Source of the DNA: Paraburkholderia bryophila
GTDB taxonomy: Bacteria > Pseudomonadota > Gammaproteobacteria > Burkholderiales > Burkholderiaceae
NCBI RefSeq assembly: GCF_003269035.1
Contig: NZ_QLTK01000007.1
Span: 124,001-188,000, forward strand
Reading direction: 5' to 3'
DNA: 64,000 nucleotides
Positions 43,724-52,896 of this stretch are shown here, piece after piece. The stretch's first letter is position 1. The number at the start of each line of letters is the position of its first letter. The position numbers and the translations under genes were made by a program. The notes under the pieces are model-generated. The model ran no database searches. It was not told the DNA's origin and saw nothing but the letters and a program-made list of their open reading frames with translations.

Positions 43724-43921
43724 GCATTTGCGCATGAGTTCAAGCCACGACATGCCGTGCCGCCATCAATCGTGATTACAATCCGGCCGTAGTGCTGCCG
43801 TGCACCCGTGGCACAGACGCAAAACCACGCGGACCTGATAACGCCAGCGCGCATCGCCCGATTTTCCGCCTCACCGCCTCACCCACAAGAAACGCCTTCT
43901 GAACGACGAGAGACCCGCCTC

Positions 43922-45223
43922 ATGGACGCCATAAACCGCTACTTCGGCTTCGACGCCGCCGGCACCAACCTGCGCACCGAAGTGCTCGCAGGCCTCACCA
44001 CCTTCCTGACGATGGCTTACATCATCTTCGTCAACCCGGCGATTCTCGGCGACGCCGGCATGCCGAAAGACGCGGTGTTCGTCGCGACCTGCATCGTGGC
44101 CGCGCTGGCTTCGCTGATCATGGGTCTGTATGCGAATTACCCGATCGCGCTCGCGCCCGGCATGGGCCTGAACGCGTACTTCGCGTACACGGTCGTCAAG
44201 GGCATGGGCTTCACGTGGCAGGCCGCCCTCGGCGCGGTGTTCATCTCCGGCTGCCTGTTCATGGTCGTCACGCTGTTCAGGGTGCGCGAGGTGATCGTCA
44301 ACGGCATTCCGCACTCCATCCGGATTGCGATCACCGGTGGCATCGGCCTCTTTCTCGCGATCATTTCGCTGAAGACGGCCGGCGTGGTGGTCGGCAATCC
44401 GGCCACACTCGTCACGCTCGGCGACCTGCACAATCCGCACGTGATTCTCGCGGTGATCGGCTTCTTCGCGATCGTCACGCTCGATTATCTGCGGGTGCGC
44501 GGCGCGATTCTGATCGGCATCGTGGGCGTTACCGTGCTGAGCTTTTTCTTCGGCGGCAATCAGTTTCACGGCATCGTGTCCGCGCCGCCGTCCATCACGC
44601 CGACGCTGTTCCAGCTCGACATTCGCGGCGCGCTGTCCACCGGCGTGCTGAACGTGATCCTTGTGTTCTTCCTCGTCGAACTGTTCGACGCGACCGGCAC
44701 GCTGATGGGCGTGGCCAATCGCGCGGGGCTGCTGGTGGAAGGCAAGATGCATCGACTGAACCGCGCGCTGCTCGCCGATAGCACGGCGATTCTGGCGGGC
44801 TCGATGCTGGGTACGTCGTCGACCACCGCGTATATCGAAAGCGCGTCGGGCGTGCAGGCGGGTGGCCGCACCGGCGTGACCGCGATCACCGTCGCCGTGC
44901 TGTTCCTGGCCGCCTTGTTCTTCGCGCCGCTGGCGGGCGTCGTGCCCGGCTACGCGACGGCGCCGGCGCTGTTGTACGTATCGTGTCTGATGCTGCGCGA
45001 AATGCTCGATCTGCCGTGGGACGACGCGACCGAAGTCGTGCCGGCCGCGCTGACCGCGCTGCTGATGCCGTTCACCTATTCGATCGCCAATGGCGTTGCG
45101 TTCGGCTTCATTTCGTACGCGGGATTGAAACTGCTGACGGGTCAGGCGCGCAAGGTGAAACTGGTGGTGTGGATCATCGCCGCGATCTTCCTGTTCCGGT
45201 ATTTTTATCTCGGCAGCGAATAA
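43922..45223 (+). CDS. NCS2/AzgA-type purine permease
   Basis: A 433-aa inner-membrane symporter for adenine, guanine or hypoxanthine. Family signatures are TEVLAGLTTFLTMAYIIFVNPAIL, ANYPIALAPGMGLNAYF, EDAFDATGTLMG-like ELFDATGTLMGVA and GSMLGTSSTTAYIESASGVQAGGRTG. About 12-14 helices are predicted. The ATG at 43922 matches the family N-terminus. It is a single-gene unit, so the precise purine cannot be assigned. Confidence 0.93.
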   Translation: MDAINRYFGFDAAGTNLRTEVLAGLTTFLTMAYIIFVNPAILGDAGMPKDAVFVATCIVAALASLIMGLYANYPIALAPGMGLNAYFAYTVVKGMGFTWQAALGAVFISGCLFMVVTLFRVREVIVNGIPHSIRIAITGGIGLFLAIISLKTAGVVVGNPATLVTLGDLHNPHVILAVIGFFAIVTLDYLRVRGAILIGIVGVTVLSFFFGGNQFHGIVSAPPSITPTLFQLDIRGALSTGVLNVILVFFLVELFDATGTLMGVANRAGLLVEGKMHRLNRALLADSTAILAGSMLGTSSTTAYIESASGVQAGGRTGVTAITVAVLFLAALFFAPLAGVVPGYATAPALLYVSCLMLREMLDLPWDDATEVVPAALTALLMPFTYSIANGVAFGFISYAGLKLLTGQARKVKLVVWIIAAIFLFRYFYLGSE

Positions 45224-45416
45224 TTGCGACGCATGATCTGAAGATTTGAAAATTCGGCTGCCGCGCCATGCGGCAACGACACGAGTCGATGCGGCGCAAA
45301 GCTGCGCGCTCAAGCAGGCTCAAGCAAGCTCAAGCACGATTGGGCTCAAATACGCGGGACGCCGGTTGGCGCGGTAGCTCACCCGCCACGCTTCCGGCAG
45401 TCAGACCATGGGCGCC

Positions 45417-45707
45417 TTAGTTGCGCCAGTTCGCTTCGTAGAAGCGCACATAGCCGCTGCGCAACACCAGGCACTGCGCGCGCGTTTCCGACAGCAAACG
45501 CCGCGTAGCCGCTTCGATCCGGGTGCGATGCGCGTCGAACGCGCCGACCATGTCTTCCAGTCGCGGCGATGCCGCGCCGTAGTGATCTTCCAGCGCTTCC
45601 GCGGTGATCATGCATTCCACCCTTTGCCCGTCGACCATCGCCGGGAACGCCAGGGTAAGTTCGCGACCTGAATATTCAGGAGATTCGTTCGGGAATAGGA
45701 TCTGCAT
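45417..45707 (-). CDS. DUF1488 protein
   Basis: A 96-aa cytosolic protein typical of DUF1488: MVDGQRVECMITAEALEDHYGA followed by a C-terminal LRSGYVRFYEANW. AGGTG precedes the ATG. The function of the family is unknown. It is convergent with the purine permease gene. Confidence 0.87.
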   Translation of the reverse strand: MQILFPNESPEYSGRELTLAFPAMVDGQRVECMITAEALEDHYGAASPRLEDMVGAFDAHRTRIEAATRRLLSETRAQCLVLRSGYVRFYEANWRN

Positions 45708-46111
45708 GGGAGTTCACCTGGAAGGTTGGGCGCCGCGCATGGTGCCGCCGGGTTATGCGCACGCTGGTTACGTCCGATCGCGCCTGGCCGTTGCCTCCTC
45801 CCTGATCGATGACCGGCGACGCGGGCTATTCACCCCATGGCGACGGCCGCGCAGTTCGCGGCCCGCGGAGGTGATTTGATTCACTCTAGACGAGTTCTGG
45901 CGCGGCGCAAGTTTTCCTTTTCGTTTGCTTGATTTTGGTGCCTGGTGCGGTTTTTTTCCGGGCGTGCTTCGGGTCTGATCGCGATTTTTTCCCTGCCGCG
46001 CGCGACGCGCTTCGTCCTGTAATATCGGTGTTGGGCCGCGACGCATATGTTGCGATGCGGCATCGCGCGACGGGCAACGCACCCGTCGCAGCCGATCACC
46101 GGAGACATGCA
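45708..46111. other. 404-bp intergenic region, no gene seen
   Basis: This lies between the divergent DUF1488 gene and the sigma-54 activator gene. Open frames here are short and lack coding character. A T-rich tract at about 45908-45985 is the only compositional feature. It presumably holds both promoters; none could be defined confidently. Confidence 0.4.
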
Positions 46112-48106
46112 TTGACCCAACGCCCAGCCTCGCCGGCCAGCCTCGGCCGGCCCGATGTCATCGCGCAAGCTCACGCCCGTTCGGTCGAGATCGGCCTGCG
46201 TGCGTCGGAAACGCCGGACTTTCATCCGCTGCGTCAGCCGGTGTTGCGCGAACTCATCGAGCGCAATCAATCGCTTTACACGCATGCATTACCGGTCATG
46301 GAAACGCTGCACGCGCAGATCGTCGACACGCAAAGCATGGTGCTGCTTACCGATAGCCATGGCGTGATCCTGCATAGTCTCGGCGACAGCGACTTCGTCG
46401 AGAAAGCCAATCGCGTTGCGTTGTGTCCGGGCGTGTCGTGGGCCGAAGCGGATCGCGGCACCAATGCGATCGGCACGGCGCTGGTCGACGGGCAACCCAC
46501 CGTCGTGCATGGCGGCGAGCATTTCCTGCATGCCAACCGGATTCTCACCTGTTCGTGCGCGCCGATTGCCGATCCGTTCGGGCGCACCATCGGCGCGCTC
46601 GACGTGAGCGGCGACACGCGCGGCTTTCATAAGCACACGCTCGCGCTCGTCAGAATGTCGGCGCAGATGATCGAAAATCATCTGTTCTCCAATCAGTTCG
46701 CGGATGCGATCCGGGTCCACTTTCACGCGCGCGCGGAGTTCATCGGCACACTGTTCGAAGGGCTCGCGGCGTTTGCACCGGACGGCCGGTTTCTGTCGGC
46801 CAATCGCAGCGCGCTGTTTCAATTCGGGCAACCGCTCGCCGACCTGCAACGGCAACCGATCGATGCGCTGTTCGGTATCGGGTTCGCCAAGCTGCTGCAG
46901 CAGATCACCCGCGCGCCTGGTGAAAGTATCGAGTTGACGTTGCCGAGCGGCGTGCGGGTGGTGGCGCGCGGCGAGTATGCGACGCCGCGTTATGTCGCGC
47001 CGGCGGAGAGTCTTGCGGGTTCGTCGCGCGAGTTTGGAACCGGGGCGGGACAGGCGGCCTTCACGGCGGCGCAGCAGCGAGGCGAGCCCGTTCCGCTCGC
47101 GACGCTGGAAACGCTCGACACCGGCGACGCGTACATGGCCGCCGTGCTGCGGCGGGTAGCCAAACTGCGGGGCCGCGATATTCCCCTTCTCGTGCTCGGC
47201 AAGACCGGCACCGGCAAGGAATGGCTCGCGCGCGCGATCCATCACGATTCGCCGCGACGGGCCGCGCCGTTCGTCGCGTTGAATTGCGCGTCGCTGCCGG
47301 ACACGCTGATCGAAGCGGAACTGTTCGGCTACGAAGACGGCGCGTTCACCGGCGCGAAAAAGCGCGGCAGTGTGGGCAAGATCGTGCAGGCCGACGGCGG
47401 CACGCTGTTCCTCGACGAAATCGGCGACATGCCGCTCGCGCAGCAAGTGCGGCTGATGCGGGTGCTGCAGGAGCGCACCGTCGTGCCGCTCGGCGGCACG
47501 CGCGCGATTCCGGTCGATCTGCGCGTCATCTGCGCGACGCACCGCAATCTGCGTGAAATGATCGAGGCGGGGACCTTTCGGGAAGACCTGTATTACCGGA
47601 TCAACGGACTCGTCGTCACGTTGCCGGCGCTGCGCGAGCGCAGCGATCTGGCGACGCTCGTGACGCGCATGCTGGCCTTGCAGCCGGATGGCGAACGTCT
47701 GCCGCGGCGCGTATCGGCCGCCGTGCTCGAACGTTTTGCGCAGTGCCGCTGGCCAGGCAATTTGCGGCAGATGGCCAACGTGCTGCGCACCGCGAGCATC
47801 ATGGCCGAAGGCGCGGAGCAGATCGAGCTCGATGATTTGCCGGAAGACTTTTTGCTGGATTGTGTCGATGTGGCGGGCGGTGAGGCCGGGCGACCGTCGG
47901 CGGCGGTGGAGCGTTGCGCGGACGGCGACGCTCGCGTCGGTCGCGTCACGACGCAATCGCCTGCGCGAATGGAGGATTGGCAGGCTACATTGATCGCGCA
48001 AACGCTCGCTCGGCTCGGCGGCAATGTGTCGGCGGCGGCACGCGAGTTAGGGCTGGCGCGCAATACGGTGTACCGGTATTTGCGGCGCACCGGGGCGGCT
48101 CATTGA
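46112..48106 (+). CDS. sigma-54-dependent activator, AcoR-like (GAF-AAA+-Fis)
   Basis: A 664-aa enhancer-binding protein. An N-terminal GAF-type sensor (about 70-200) and an uncharacterised linker precede the AAA+ core: Walker A GKTGTGKE (363-370), sigma-54 loop GAFTGA (410-415), Walker B LFLDEIGD (432-439). A Fis HTH ends the protein (LARLGGNVSAAARELGLARNTVYRYLRR). Architecture matches AcoR/acetoin or alcohol-dehydrogenase regulators. The TTG at 46112 is preferred for its GGAG spacing; the frame is open to 45929. No obvious -24/-12 target operon is adjacent. Confidence 0.9.
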   Translation: MTQRPASPASLGRPDVIAQAHARSVEIGLRASETPDFHPLRQPVLRELIERNQSLYTHALPVMETLHAQIVDTQSMVLLTDSHGVILHSLGDSDFVEKANRVALCPGVSWAEADRGTNAIGTALVDGQPTVVHGGEHFLHANRILTCSCAPIADPFGRTIGALDVSGDTRGFHKHTLALVRMSAQMIENHLFSNQFADAIRVHFHARAEFIGTLFEGLAAFAPDGRFLSANRSALFQFGQPLADLQRQPIDALFGIGFAKLLQQITRAPGESIELTLPSGVRVVARGEYATPRYVAPAESLAGSSREFGTGAGQAAFTAAQQRGEPVPLATLETLDTGDAYMAAVLRRVAKLRGRDIPLLVLGKTGTGKEWLARAIHHDSPRRAAPFVALNCASLPDTLIEAELFGYEDGAFTGAKKRGSVGKIVQADGGTLFLDEIGDMPLAQQVRLMRVLQERTVVPLGGTRAIPVDLRVICATHRNLREMIEAGTFREDLYYRINGLVVTLPALRERSDLATLVTRMLALQPDGERLPRRVSAAVLERFAQCRWPGNLRQMANVLRTASIMAEGAEQIELDDLPEDFLLDCVDVAGGEAGRPSAAVERCADGDARVGRVTTQSPARMEDWQATLIAQTLARLGGNVSAAARELGLARNTVYRYLRRTGAAH

Positions 48107-48204
48107 GGTGGGGTGCTGAGGTTGCGCGTTGAGCCGGCTCGCCAAGGCGAACAATCAACGCAGCACCGTGTAAAGTGTGACGCAATCCGTCACAGACTCA
48201 CACG

Positions 48205-48516
48205 ATGTCCGATTCCACCCGCCCGCCGCTGGTTCGCATCGAACCGCTCGGCCAAAGCTTCGAAGCCCCCGACTCGCTGACCATTCTCGAAGCCGCCGGT
48301 TTTGCCCATCTACGTTTGCCGCGCTCATGCCGCAATGGCACGTGCCGCACGTGTATGTGCCGGATGACGGCGGGACGCGTGCGCTACACGATCGAGTGGC
48401 CGGGGCTAAGCCGCGAAGAAAAGACCGAAGGCTATATCTTGCCGTGCGTGGCGATCGCGGAAACCGACGTGGTGTTGGACATCCCCGATGCGATTGAGCT
48501 GGCGCCGCTGAAATGA
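48205..48516 (+). CDS. 2Fe-2S ferredoxin-like protein
   Basis: A 103-aa plant-type ferredoxin fold. The cluster ligands are C-x4-C-x2-C (SCRNGTCRTCMC) and a distal Cys in ILPCVA. It carries small redox electrons in the cytosol; the partner enzyme is not evident. It follows the sigma-54 activator gene by 98 bp, but no shared signal was seen. Confidence 0.87.
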   Translation: MSDSTRPPLVRIEPLGQSFEAPDSLTILEAAGFAHLRLPRSCRNGTCRTCMCRMTAGRVRYTIEWPGLSREEKTEGYILPCVAIAETDVVLDIPDAIELAPLK

Positions 48517-48561
48517 ACGCGGCGCTTGCCGCGTCCTTTCACCGATGCTCGCCAGACTGGC

Positions 48562-48756
48562 CTACCGCGAGTTGCCCATTGCCCGGGCAATTTTCTTGTC
48601 CGTGGTGTACTGGCTCAGCGCGTACACCGACCAGATCGCAGCCGGAATCCAGCCGATTACCGTGAGTTGCAGCAACAGACAGATGATCCCCGCGAACGGA
48701 CGACCGATGGTGAAGAACTGAAACCACGGCAAAACGATGGCAAGCAAGAGACGCAT
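48562..48756 (-). CDS. YqaE/Pmp3-family membrane protein
   Basis: A 64-aa protein with two hydrophobic helices. The second carries LLQLTVIGWIPAAIWSVYAL, the Pmp3 signature (osmotic/cation stress proteolipid). The ATG at 48756 has AGGAA upstream; the preceding Ser-rich extension is not supported. It is convergent with the ferredoxin gene. Confidence 0.88.
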   Translation of the reverse strand: MRLLLAIVLPWFQFFTIGRPFAGIICLLLQLTVIGWIPAAIWSVYALSQYTTDKKIARAMGNSR

Positions 48757-48875
48757 TCGGAATTCCTGACTGGATGATGATGATGAAGGCAAGCGTTATT
48801 CAGGCGCGAATGCGGCGGCAATCAAGACCGCTACAGCATTACTGCGAACCCAAACGCAAACAGAAACACTAACGC

Positions 48876-49070
48876 CTAATTGATCGGCGCAAAGCGCGGC
48901 ATTTTAACGCCGTCGACGTCGACCAGCTCGAAAAACACCGAAGCCGGACGCGTCCAGATCGAACCATTGGCCGCTTTGTACACGATCATCGTGATCGTAG
49001 GATCGGACTCCAGCGTCGCCTCGCAAACCAGTTCGTACAGACCGCCTTTGTAGTGCCGGTAGCGCACCAT
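48876..49070 (-). CDS. DUF1653 protein
   Basis: A 64-aa cytosolic protein starting RYRHYKGGLYELVCEATLESD and continuing to WTRPASVFFELV, the DUF1653 pattern. AAGGAG lies upstream. Function unknown. It is 119 bp upstream of the Pmp3 gene on the same strand. Confidence 0.87.
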   Translation of the reverse strand: MVRYRHYKGGLYELVCEATLESDPTITMIVYKAANGSIWTRPASVFFELVDVDGVKMPRFAPIN

Positions 49071-49156
49071 TCGAATGCTCCTTCGTTGAATTGAAAACCG
49101 CGGCGCGCGAGGTTCGCGACGCTCGCCGCGTCCCTTGCAGGAAGGTCGTTCCGAGC

Positions 49157-49801
49157 TCAGCCGCCCTCTTTCATCTGCTTCAGAATCTTGTAGACGGTGG
49201 CGCGTCCCATCGTCAGCACGGCCGCCACGTAATTCGCCGAACTGCGGCCGCGAAATGCGCCCTGCGCATGCAGCGCTTCGACGATTTCACGCTTGTGCTC
49301 GCGCGTGAGCGCGTTGACGCCGATCTGCCGCTCGCGCAGCCACGTGTGCAGGTACGTATTGATGCGGTCCTGCCAGTCGTCGCGGAACAGGTCCTCCGAG
49401 GGCGCGTCCGACAGCGTGCCGCCCTTGATGAACAGATCGAGCGTCGAGCGCACGTCTTCGAACACCGCGATGTTGAAGTTGATGCACAACATGCCGGCCG
49501 GCTTGCGCTCGTCGTCGAACAGGATGTTGCTCACGCAGCGCATGCGCCGGCCGTCCCAGTTCAGCTTCTCGTACGGACCGATGGTCTGGCCGCGTGCCGC
49601 ATAGTGGACTTCGTCGAGCACCGACGGGCCGCCCACCTCGAGCTTCGACAGATTGTTCACGAGGTAGACGATGGTCTGATCGCGCAGGTCGTGTATCACC
49701 ACTTCGGCACACGGGTAGAACAGCGCCGCGATACCGTCGGCGATGGGAGCGTAGCGCTCCAGCAGCAGGTCTTTCACAGGAGACACGGTTGTCTTGCGCA
49801 T
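49157..49801 (-). CDS. YheO/DauR-like transcriptional regulator (PAS_6 + HTH)
   Basis: A 214-aa regulator. A YheO-like PAS domain (about 10-125: AEVVIHDLRDQTIVYLVNNLSK; ISNILFDDERKPAGMLCINFNIAVFED-like) is followed by the DauR HTH (about 160-212: REIVEALHAQGAFRGRSSANYVAAVLTMGRATVYKILKQMKE). The family includes the D-arginine regulator DauR. No D-amino-acid genes are nearby. The ATG at 49801 matches the family N-terminus; the frame extends to 50011 without similarity. Confidence 0.85.
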   Translation of the reverse strand: MRKTTVSPVKDLLLERYAPIADGIAALFYPCAEVVIHDLRDQTIVYLVNNLSKLEVGGPSVLDEVHYAARGQTIGPYEKLNWDGRRMRCVSNILFDDERKPAGMLCINFNIAVFEDVRSTLDLFIKGGTLSDAPSEDLFRDDWQDRINTYLHTWLRERQIGVNALTREHKREIVEALHAQGAFRGRSSANYVAAVLTMGRATVYKILKQMKEGG

Positions 49802-50030
49802 TAGAAAATCGCAGTGTTCGAAGGACGCCGCGTGCCCGCCATGCCGGATGGCCTCGCGCGGCAACTCGACATTGTAGCCACCCGGCCCGGCCGCCGCGAC
49901 CGCCGCACCGATCACGCCCTCAAAAACCGGCAGCGCACGCAACGCCGCCATCGCGCACGGCGAATTTTGTTCGCGTGGCGAGCGCTTTTTTTTCGTGCGA
50001 TAAAAGGCCATCTATTTCACGGAGCAACAG

Positions 50031-50249
50031 ATGGCCACGCTCGAAGCGTTTCGCGCCGTGCTCGATGACGAAGGCACGCCGGAAATCATCCGCAATCACA
50101 TCATCGATTCGCTGCAGTACGCGCTGCGCAATCACGGACAGATCTTTACGTCGAAGGAAGTGGAATGGCTGGCGGCCTGGGATGACGCGCGCATTCCGCT
50201 GGCGGCGTCGCGCGAGTTACAGAAGCGCGTTGCCGAGACGACCCGCTGA
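50031..50249 (+). CDS. small hypothetical protein (72 aa)
   Basis: A soluble helical protein, MATLEAFRAVLDDEGTP..., with a good ribosome site (CGGAG) and chromosome-like codon use. No domain recognised. It is divergent from the YheO/DauR-like regulator gene and may share its control region. Confidence 0.65.
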   Translation: MATLEAFRAVLDDEGTPEIIRNHIIDSLQYALRNHGQIFTSKEVEWLAAWDDARIPLAASRELQKRVAETTR

Positions 50250-50869
50250 GGCGGTACGCCGCTCGCCACGACCAACCGCGGTGCGCTCAACGATGCACCG
50301 AACGTCGCGCCGGCCGCTCGATGACGCGTGACGGCACGCAACGGCTGCGTGGGCGCCCCGCCCGTGTCCGTCGCGTTTCGCTCAAAGCCCCGCCAGCCGG
50401 GCCGTCGGCTCGCGCGTGGAACTTTTCGCTATCCAATAAGCCCCATTTAGTGCATCATATTGGAATAGCTGCATTCCGAATTCGCACTGTCGGGAGCAAA
50501 AAGCGGCAGCAACACGCAACACCCAGGTAACACCGGGCCGTCTCAAACCCGCATCTCCGCACCACCCTCGACTGTTCGACCGCCGCCTGTCGGCGATCCC
50601 GTCACTCCGGCAATGCGCTGCATGCATGCGCCGTCGCGAGTTGTGCAGCTGAGTGGTTCAGCTTTTACGCGCCCGATGTCCGCGCGACATCAGCGTGTTT
50701 CTTCTCCATCGAATCCGCGATTTTGCGCGGCCGCGCTCAAGCCCTTGCCATCGGGCCTGTGCCAACCTTTTTCCATGGCGGCGCGCCCCAGGGTGCTGCG
50801 CTGCCCGGCCTGTCGTAGCGCGCGTAACACGCGTGACACGCCGGCCACGTAATACAGGACACGTGCTTC
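50250..50869. other. 620-bp intergenic region, no gene seen
   Basis: Open frames in this span are Arg/Pro/Ser-rich antisense-type readings without ribosome sites. An AT-rich island at about 50428-50500 is the most likely promoter area for the downstream 93-aa gene. No tRNA, repeat or terminator was identified. Confidence 0.45.
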
Positions 50870-51151
50870 ATGAATTCAGTTGTCAAGACGTACAAGGGTT
50901 ATGAAATTCACCCGCTCGTCTATCCGCGCCGTCCGGCGGACGGTCAAACGGGCCGCAATCCGGACGCGGGCTACGACGCGTCGGTGCGCATCTGCCGCGT
51001 GGGCGCCAATCCGGCGGCCGACGGCCGGGTATTCCGTCTGCAGTATCTGTTTCCGTTCGACGGTACGGGCAAGGCGCGCATCGCGTGCATGGCTCACGCC
51101 GAACAACTGATCGACGGCCGAGTAGACGGCCAGTCCGTCGCCGATCTTTGA
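50870..51151 (+). CDS. small hypothetical protein (93 aa)
   Basis: A soluble basic protein beginning MNSVVKTYKGYEIHPLVYPR, with alternating beta-strand-like content (VRICRVGANPAADGRVFRLQYLFPF). No known domain recognised by eye. AGGAC is upstream of the ATG. Codon use supports a real gene. It precedes infA in the same direction. Confidence 0.7.
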   Translation: MNSVVKTYKGYEIHPLVYPRRPADGQTGRNPDAGYDASVRICRVGANPAADGRVFRLQYLFPFDGTGKARIACMAHAEQLIDGRVDGQSVADL

Positions 51152-51287
51152 GCGGTACTATCAGCGCATAGGCTGATGCCGCAAGGCAACGGGCCTGAAA
51201 GCCAGTTGTCAACATTCGTAATCCCTGCTGTGCACCCGGCCTCGCCGGGGACCAGCAACCCGCTATCCCATCGACCAGGAGTTATGC

Positions 51288-51563
51288 ATGGCGAAAGAAG
51301 AACTGCTTGAACTTGACGGTATCGTCGACGAAGTACTTCCGGACAGCCGTTACCGCGTGACGCTCGACAACGGCGTCGTGGTTGGCGCTTACGCGTCCGG
51401 GCGCATGCGCAAGAATCACATCCGTATTCTCGCGGGTGACCGCGTTACGCTGGAACTGTCGGTCTACGACCTGACCAAAGGCCGGATCAATTTCCGTCAC
51501 AAAGACGAGCGCGCCAGCGGTGGCGGTGCAGCCCGTAACAATTCGCAATTCCGTCGCCGTTAA
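51288..51563 (+). CDS. infA: translation initiation factor IF-1 (second copy, 91 aa)
   Basis: An S1/OB-fold protein that occupies the 30S A-site during initiation. [29 protein letters not shown] and the [22 protein letters not shown] end are diagnostic. It is longer than the usual 72-aa IF-1 by a Gly/Ala/Asn/Arg tail. It is not beside rpmJ/secY, so it is probably the extra IF-1 found in beta-proteobacteria. AGGAG lies 7 bp from the ATG. Confidence 0.95.
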   Translation: MAKEELLELDGIVDEVLPDSRYRVTLDNGVVVGAYASGRMRKNHIRILAGDRVTLELSVYDLTKGRINFRHKDERASGGGAARNNSQFRRR

Positions 51564-51799
51564 GACGGACGGCACACTGAGCGCGTTGCACATGGCGCCG
51601 GTGTGATCGATTGCAGTCAGTTGTACGCGAAGCCTTTCGCGCGCCTTCTCCGGCTTGACTCGTTGAATCGAGCCTGAGCGGCGCGCTGCGGCGACGTTCG
51701 CTCATTTGTCTGCCCCTGCCTGCCTCTTTCAGCGGCAATGGCGTTTCACACCCTCGCGACCTTGAACGGCGCCAGGCGCTTCTGTTTCCGTCCCTACTC

Positions 51800-52543
51800 C
51801 TATCTTCTGAATACCGCACCGAGATCCTCGCCGGCGGCGCTTTGGCGCACCTGCGCGATCACGCGCTCTTCCAGTTCAGCGAGATGCTCGCGCATCGCCG
51901 CTAACGCCTCTTGCAGGTCGCCTGCGTCGAGCGCCTCGATGATTCGCAGGTGTTCGTCCGCGGAGCAGGACGAGCCTTTCGACGGGTCGAACAAGGCTTT
52001 GTAGAGCTCGGTCTTCGCGACGAGCTGGCCGACCAGTCCCAACAATTCCGTGCCGCCCGCCAGCTCCGTCAAGAGCACGTGAAACTGGCCCGCGAGACGC
52101 ACCGATTCGTCGATCGCGCCAGCGCGCGCCGCTTTTTCCTCGCTGCGCACATGCGCGCGCAGACGACGCTTGTGCGCGGCGCTCAACGCCCCGCACAGCG
52201 CCGTGACGATCCCTGCCTCGACGATCTGCCGCGCGCGATACACCTGGCGAATGTCCTGCTCCGACGGCGATGGCACGAACGCGCCGCGATTCGCCTCCAG
52301 CACCAGCTTGCCCTCGAAGCCCAGGCGCGCCAGCACTTTGCGCAGCGCGCCGCGCGTGCAGCCGAAGGCGGCGGCGAGATCCCGCTCGACCAGTTGCGCG
52401 CCCGGCCGCAAACGGCCTTGCAACAACGCCGCGGTGATCGACGCGTAGATGCGCTGCTCGACGCCGACGGGATCGTCTGCCGGTGCGCTAAGGCTGGCCG
52501 TTGCGGTGTCTGCGGGCGGTGAGCGAGGGGAACGTGAGGCCAT
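51800..52543 (-). CDS. GntR/FadR-family (FCD) repressor
   Basis: A 247-aa regulator. The GntR winged helix lies at about 30-95 (YASITAALLQGRLRPGAQLVERDLAAAFGCTRGALRKVLARLGFEG) and the FCD effector domain at about 105-225, with several His likely to bind metal. The ATG at 52543 is chosen; the frame is open farther. It is divergent from a CynX-type transporter gene, with two TGGTYAACCA operators between them, so it probably regulates that transporter and itself. Confidence 0.9.
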   Translation of the reverse strand: MASRSPRSPPADTATASLSAPADDPVGVEQRIYASITAALLQGRLRPGAQLVERDLAAAFGCTRGALRKVLARLGFEGKLVLEANRGAFVPSPSEQDIRQVYRARQIVEAGIVTALCGALSAAHKRRLRAHVRSEEKAARAGAIDESVRLAGQFHVLLTELAGGTELLGLVGQLVAKTELYKALFDPSKGSSCSADEHLRIIEALDAGDLQEALAAMREHLAELEERVIAQVRQSAAGEDLGAVFRR

Positions 52544-52744
52544 GGTTTCGGTGACGGGTGTGAGTGGTGACCAGGTGATAACTGCGCGGTGAGCCGTGAC
52601 CAGGCGATAGCCAGGCACAAACCAGGCAATCACCCGGCGCGCCGCCGCGCGTTGAAAACCGCGTACCGGCGCCGGGCATTCTAGCGGCGACGCCGCACCT
52701 GCGCCATCCGCTTATGTCGTGCGCTATACCGGTCATTGCAAAAA

Positions 52745-52777
52745 TGGTCAACCATTTCAGGTTATTATGGTTAACCA
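52745..52777. promoter_or_regulatory. twin palindromic operators of the GntR regulator
   Basis: TGGTCAACCA (52745-52754) and the perfect palindrome TGGTTAACCA (52768-52777) lie 23 bp apart centre to centre (about two helical turns) in the divergent gap. They match the T-G-G-T-N2-A-C-C-A operator type of FadR-like GntR proteins. Confidence 0.7.
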
Positions 52778-52896
52778 AAAATGCGTTTGCGTGATTTTTC
52801 GTAGCACGTAAGTCTCCTTGCCTTCGCTCGCCGCGCCAACTTTCTTACGGGCGCCCCCGCGCGGACGGTGCCGCTCTTCTCTCTCCCAGGTCTATA

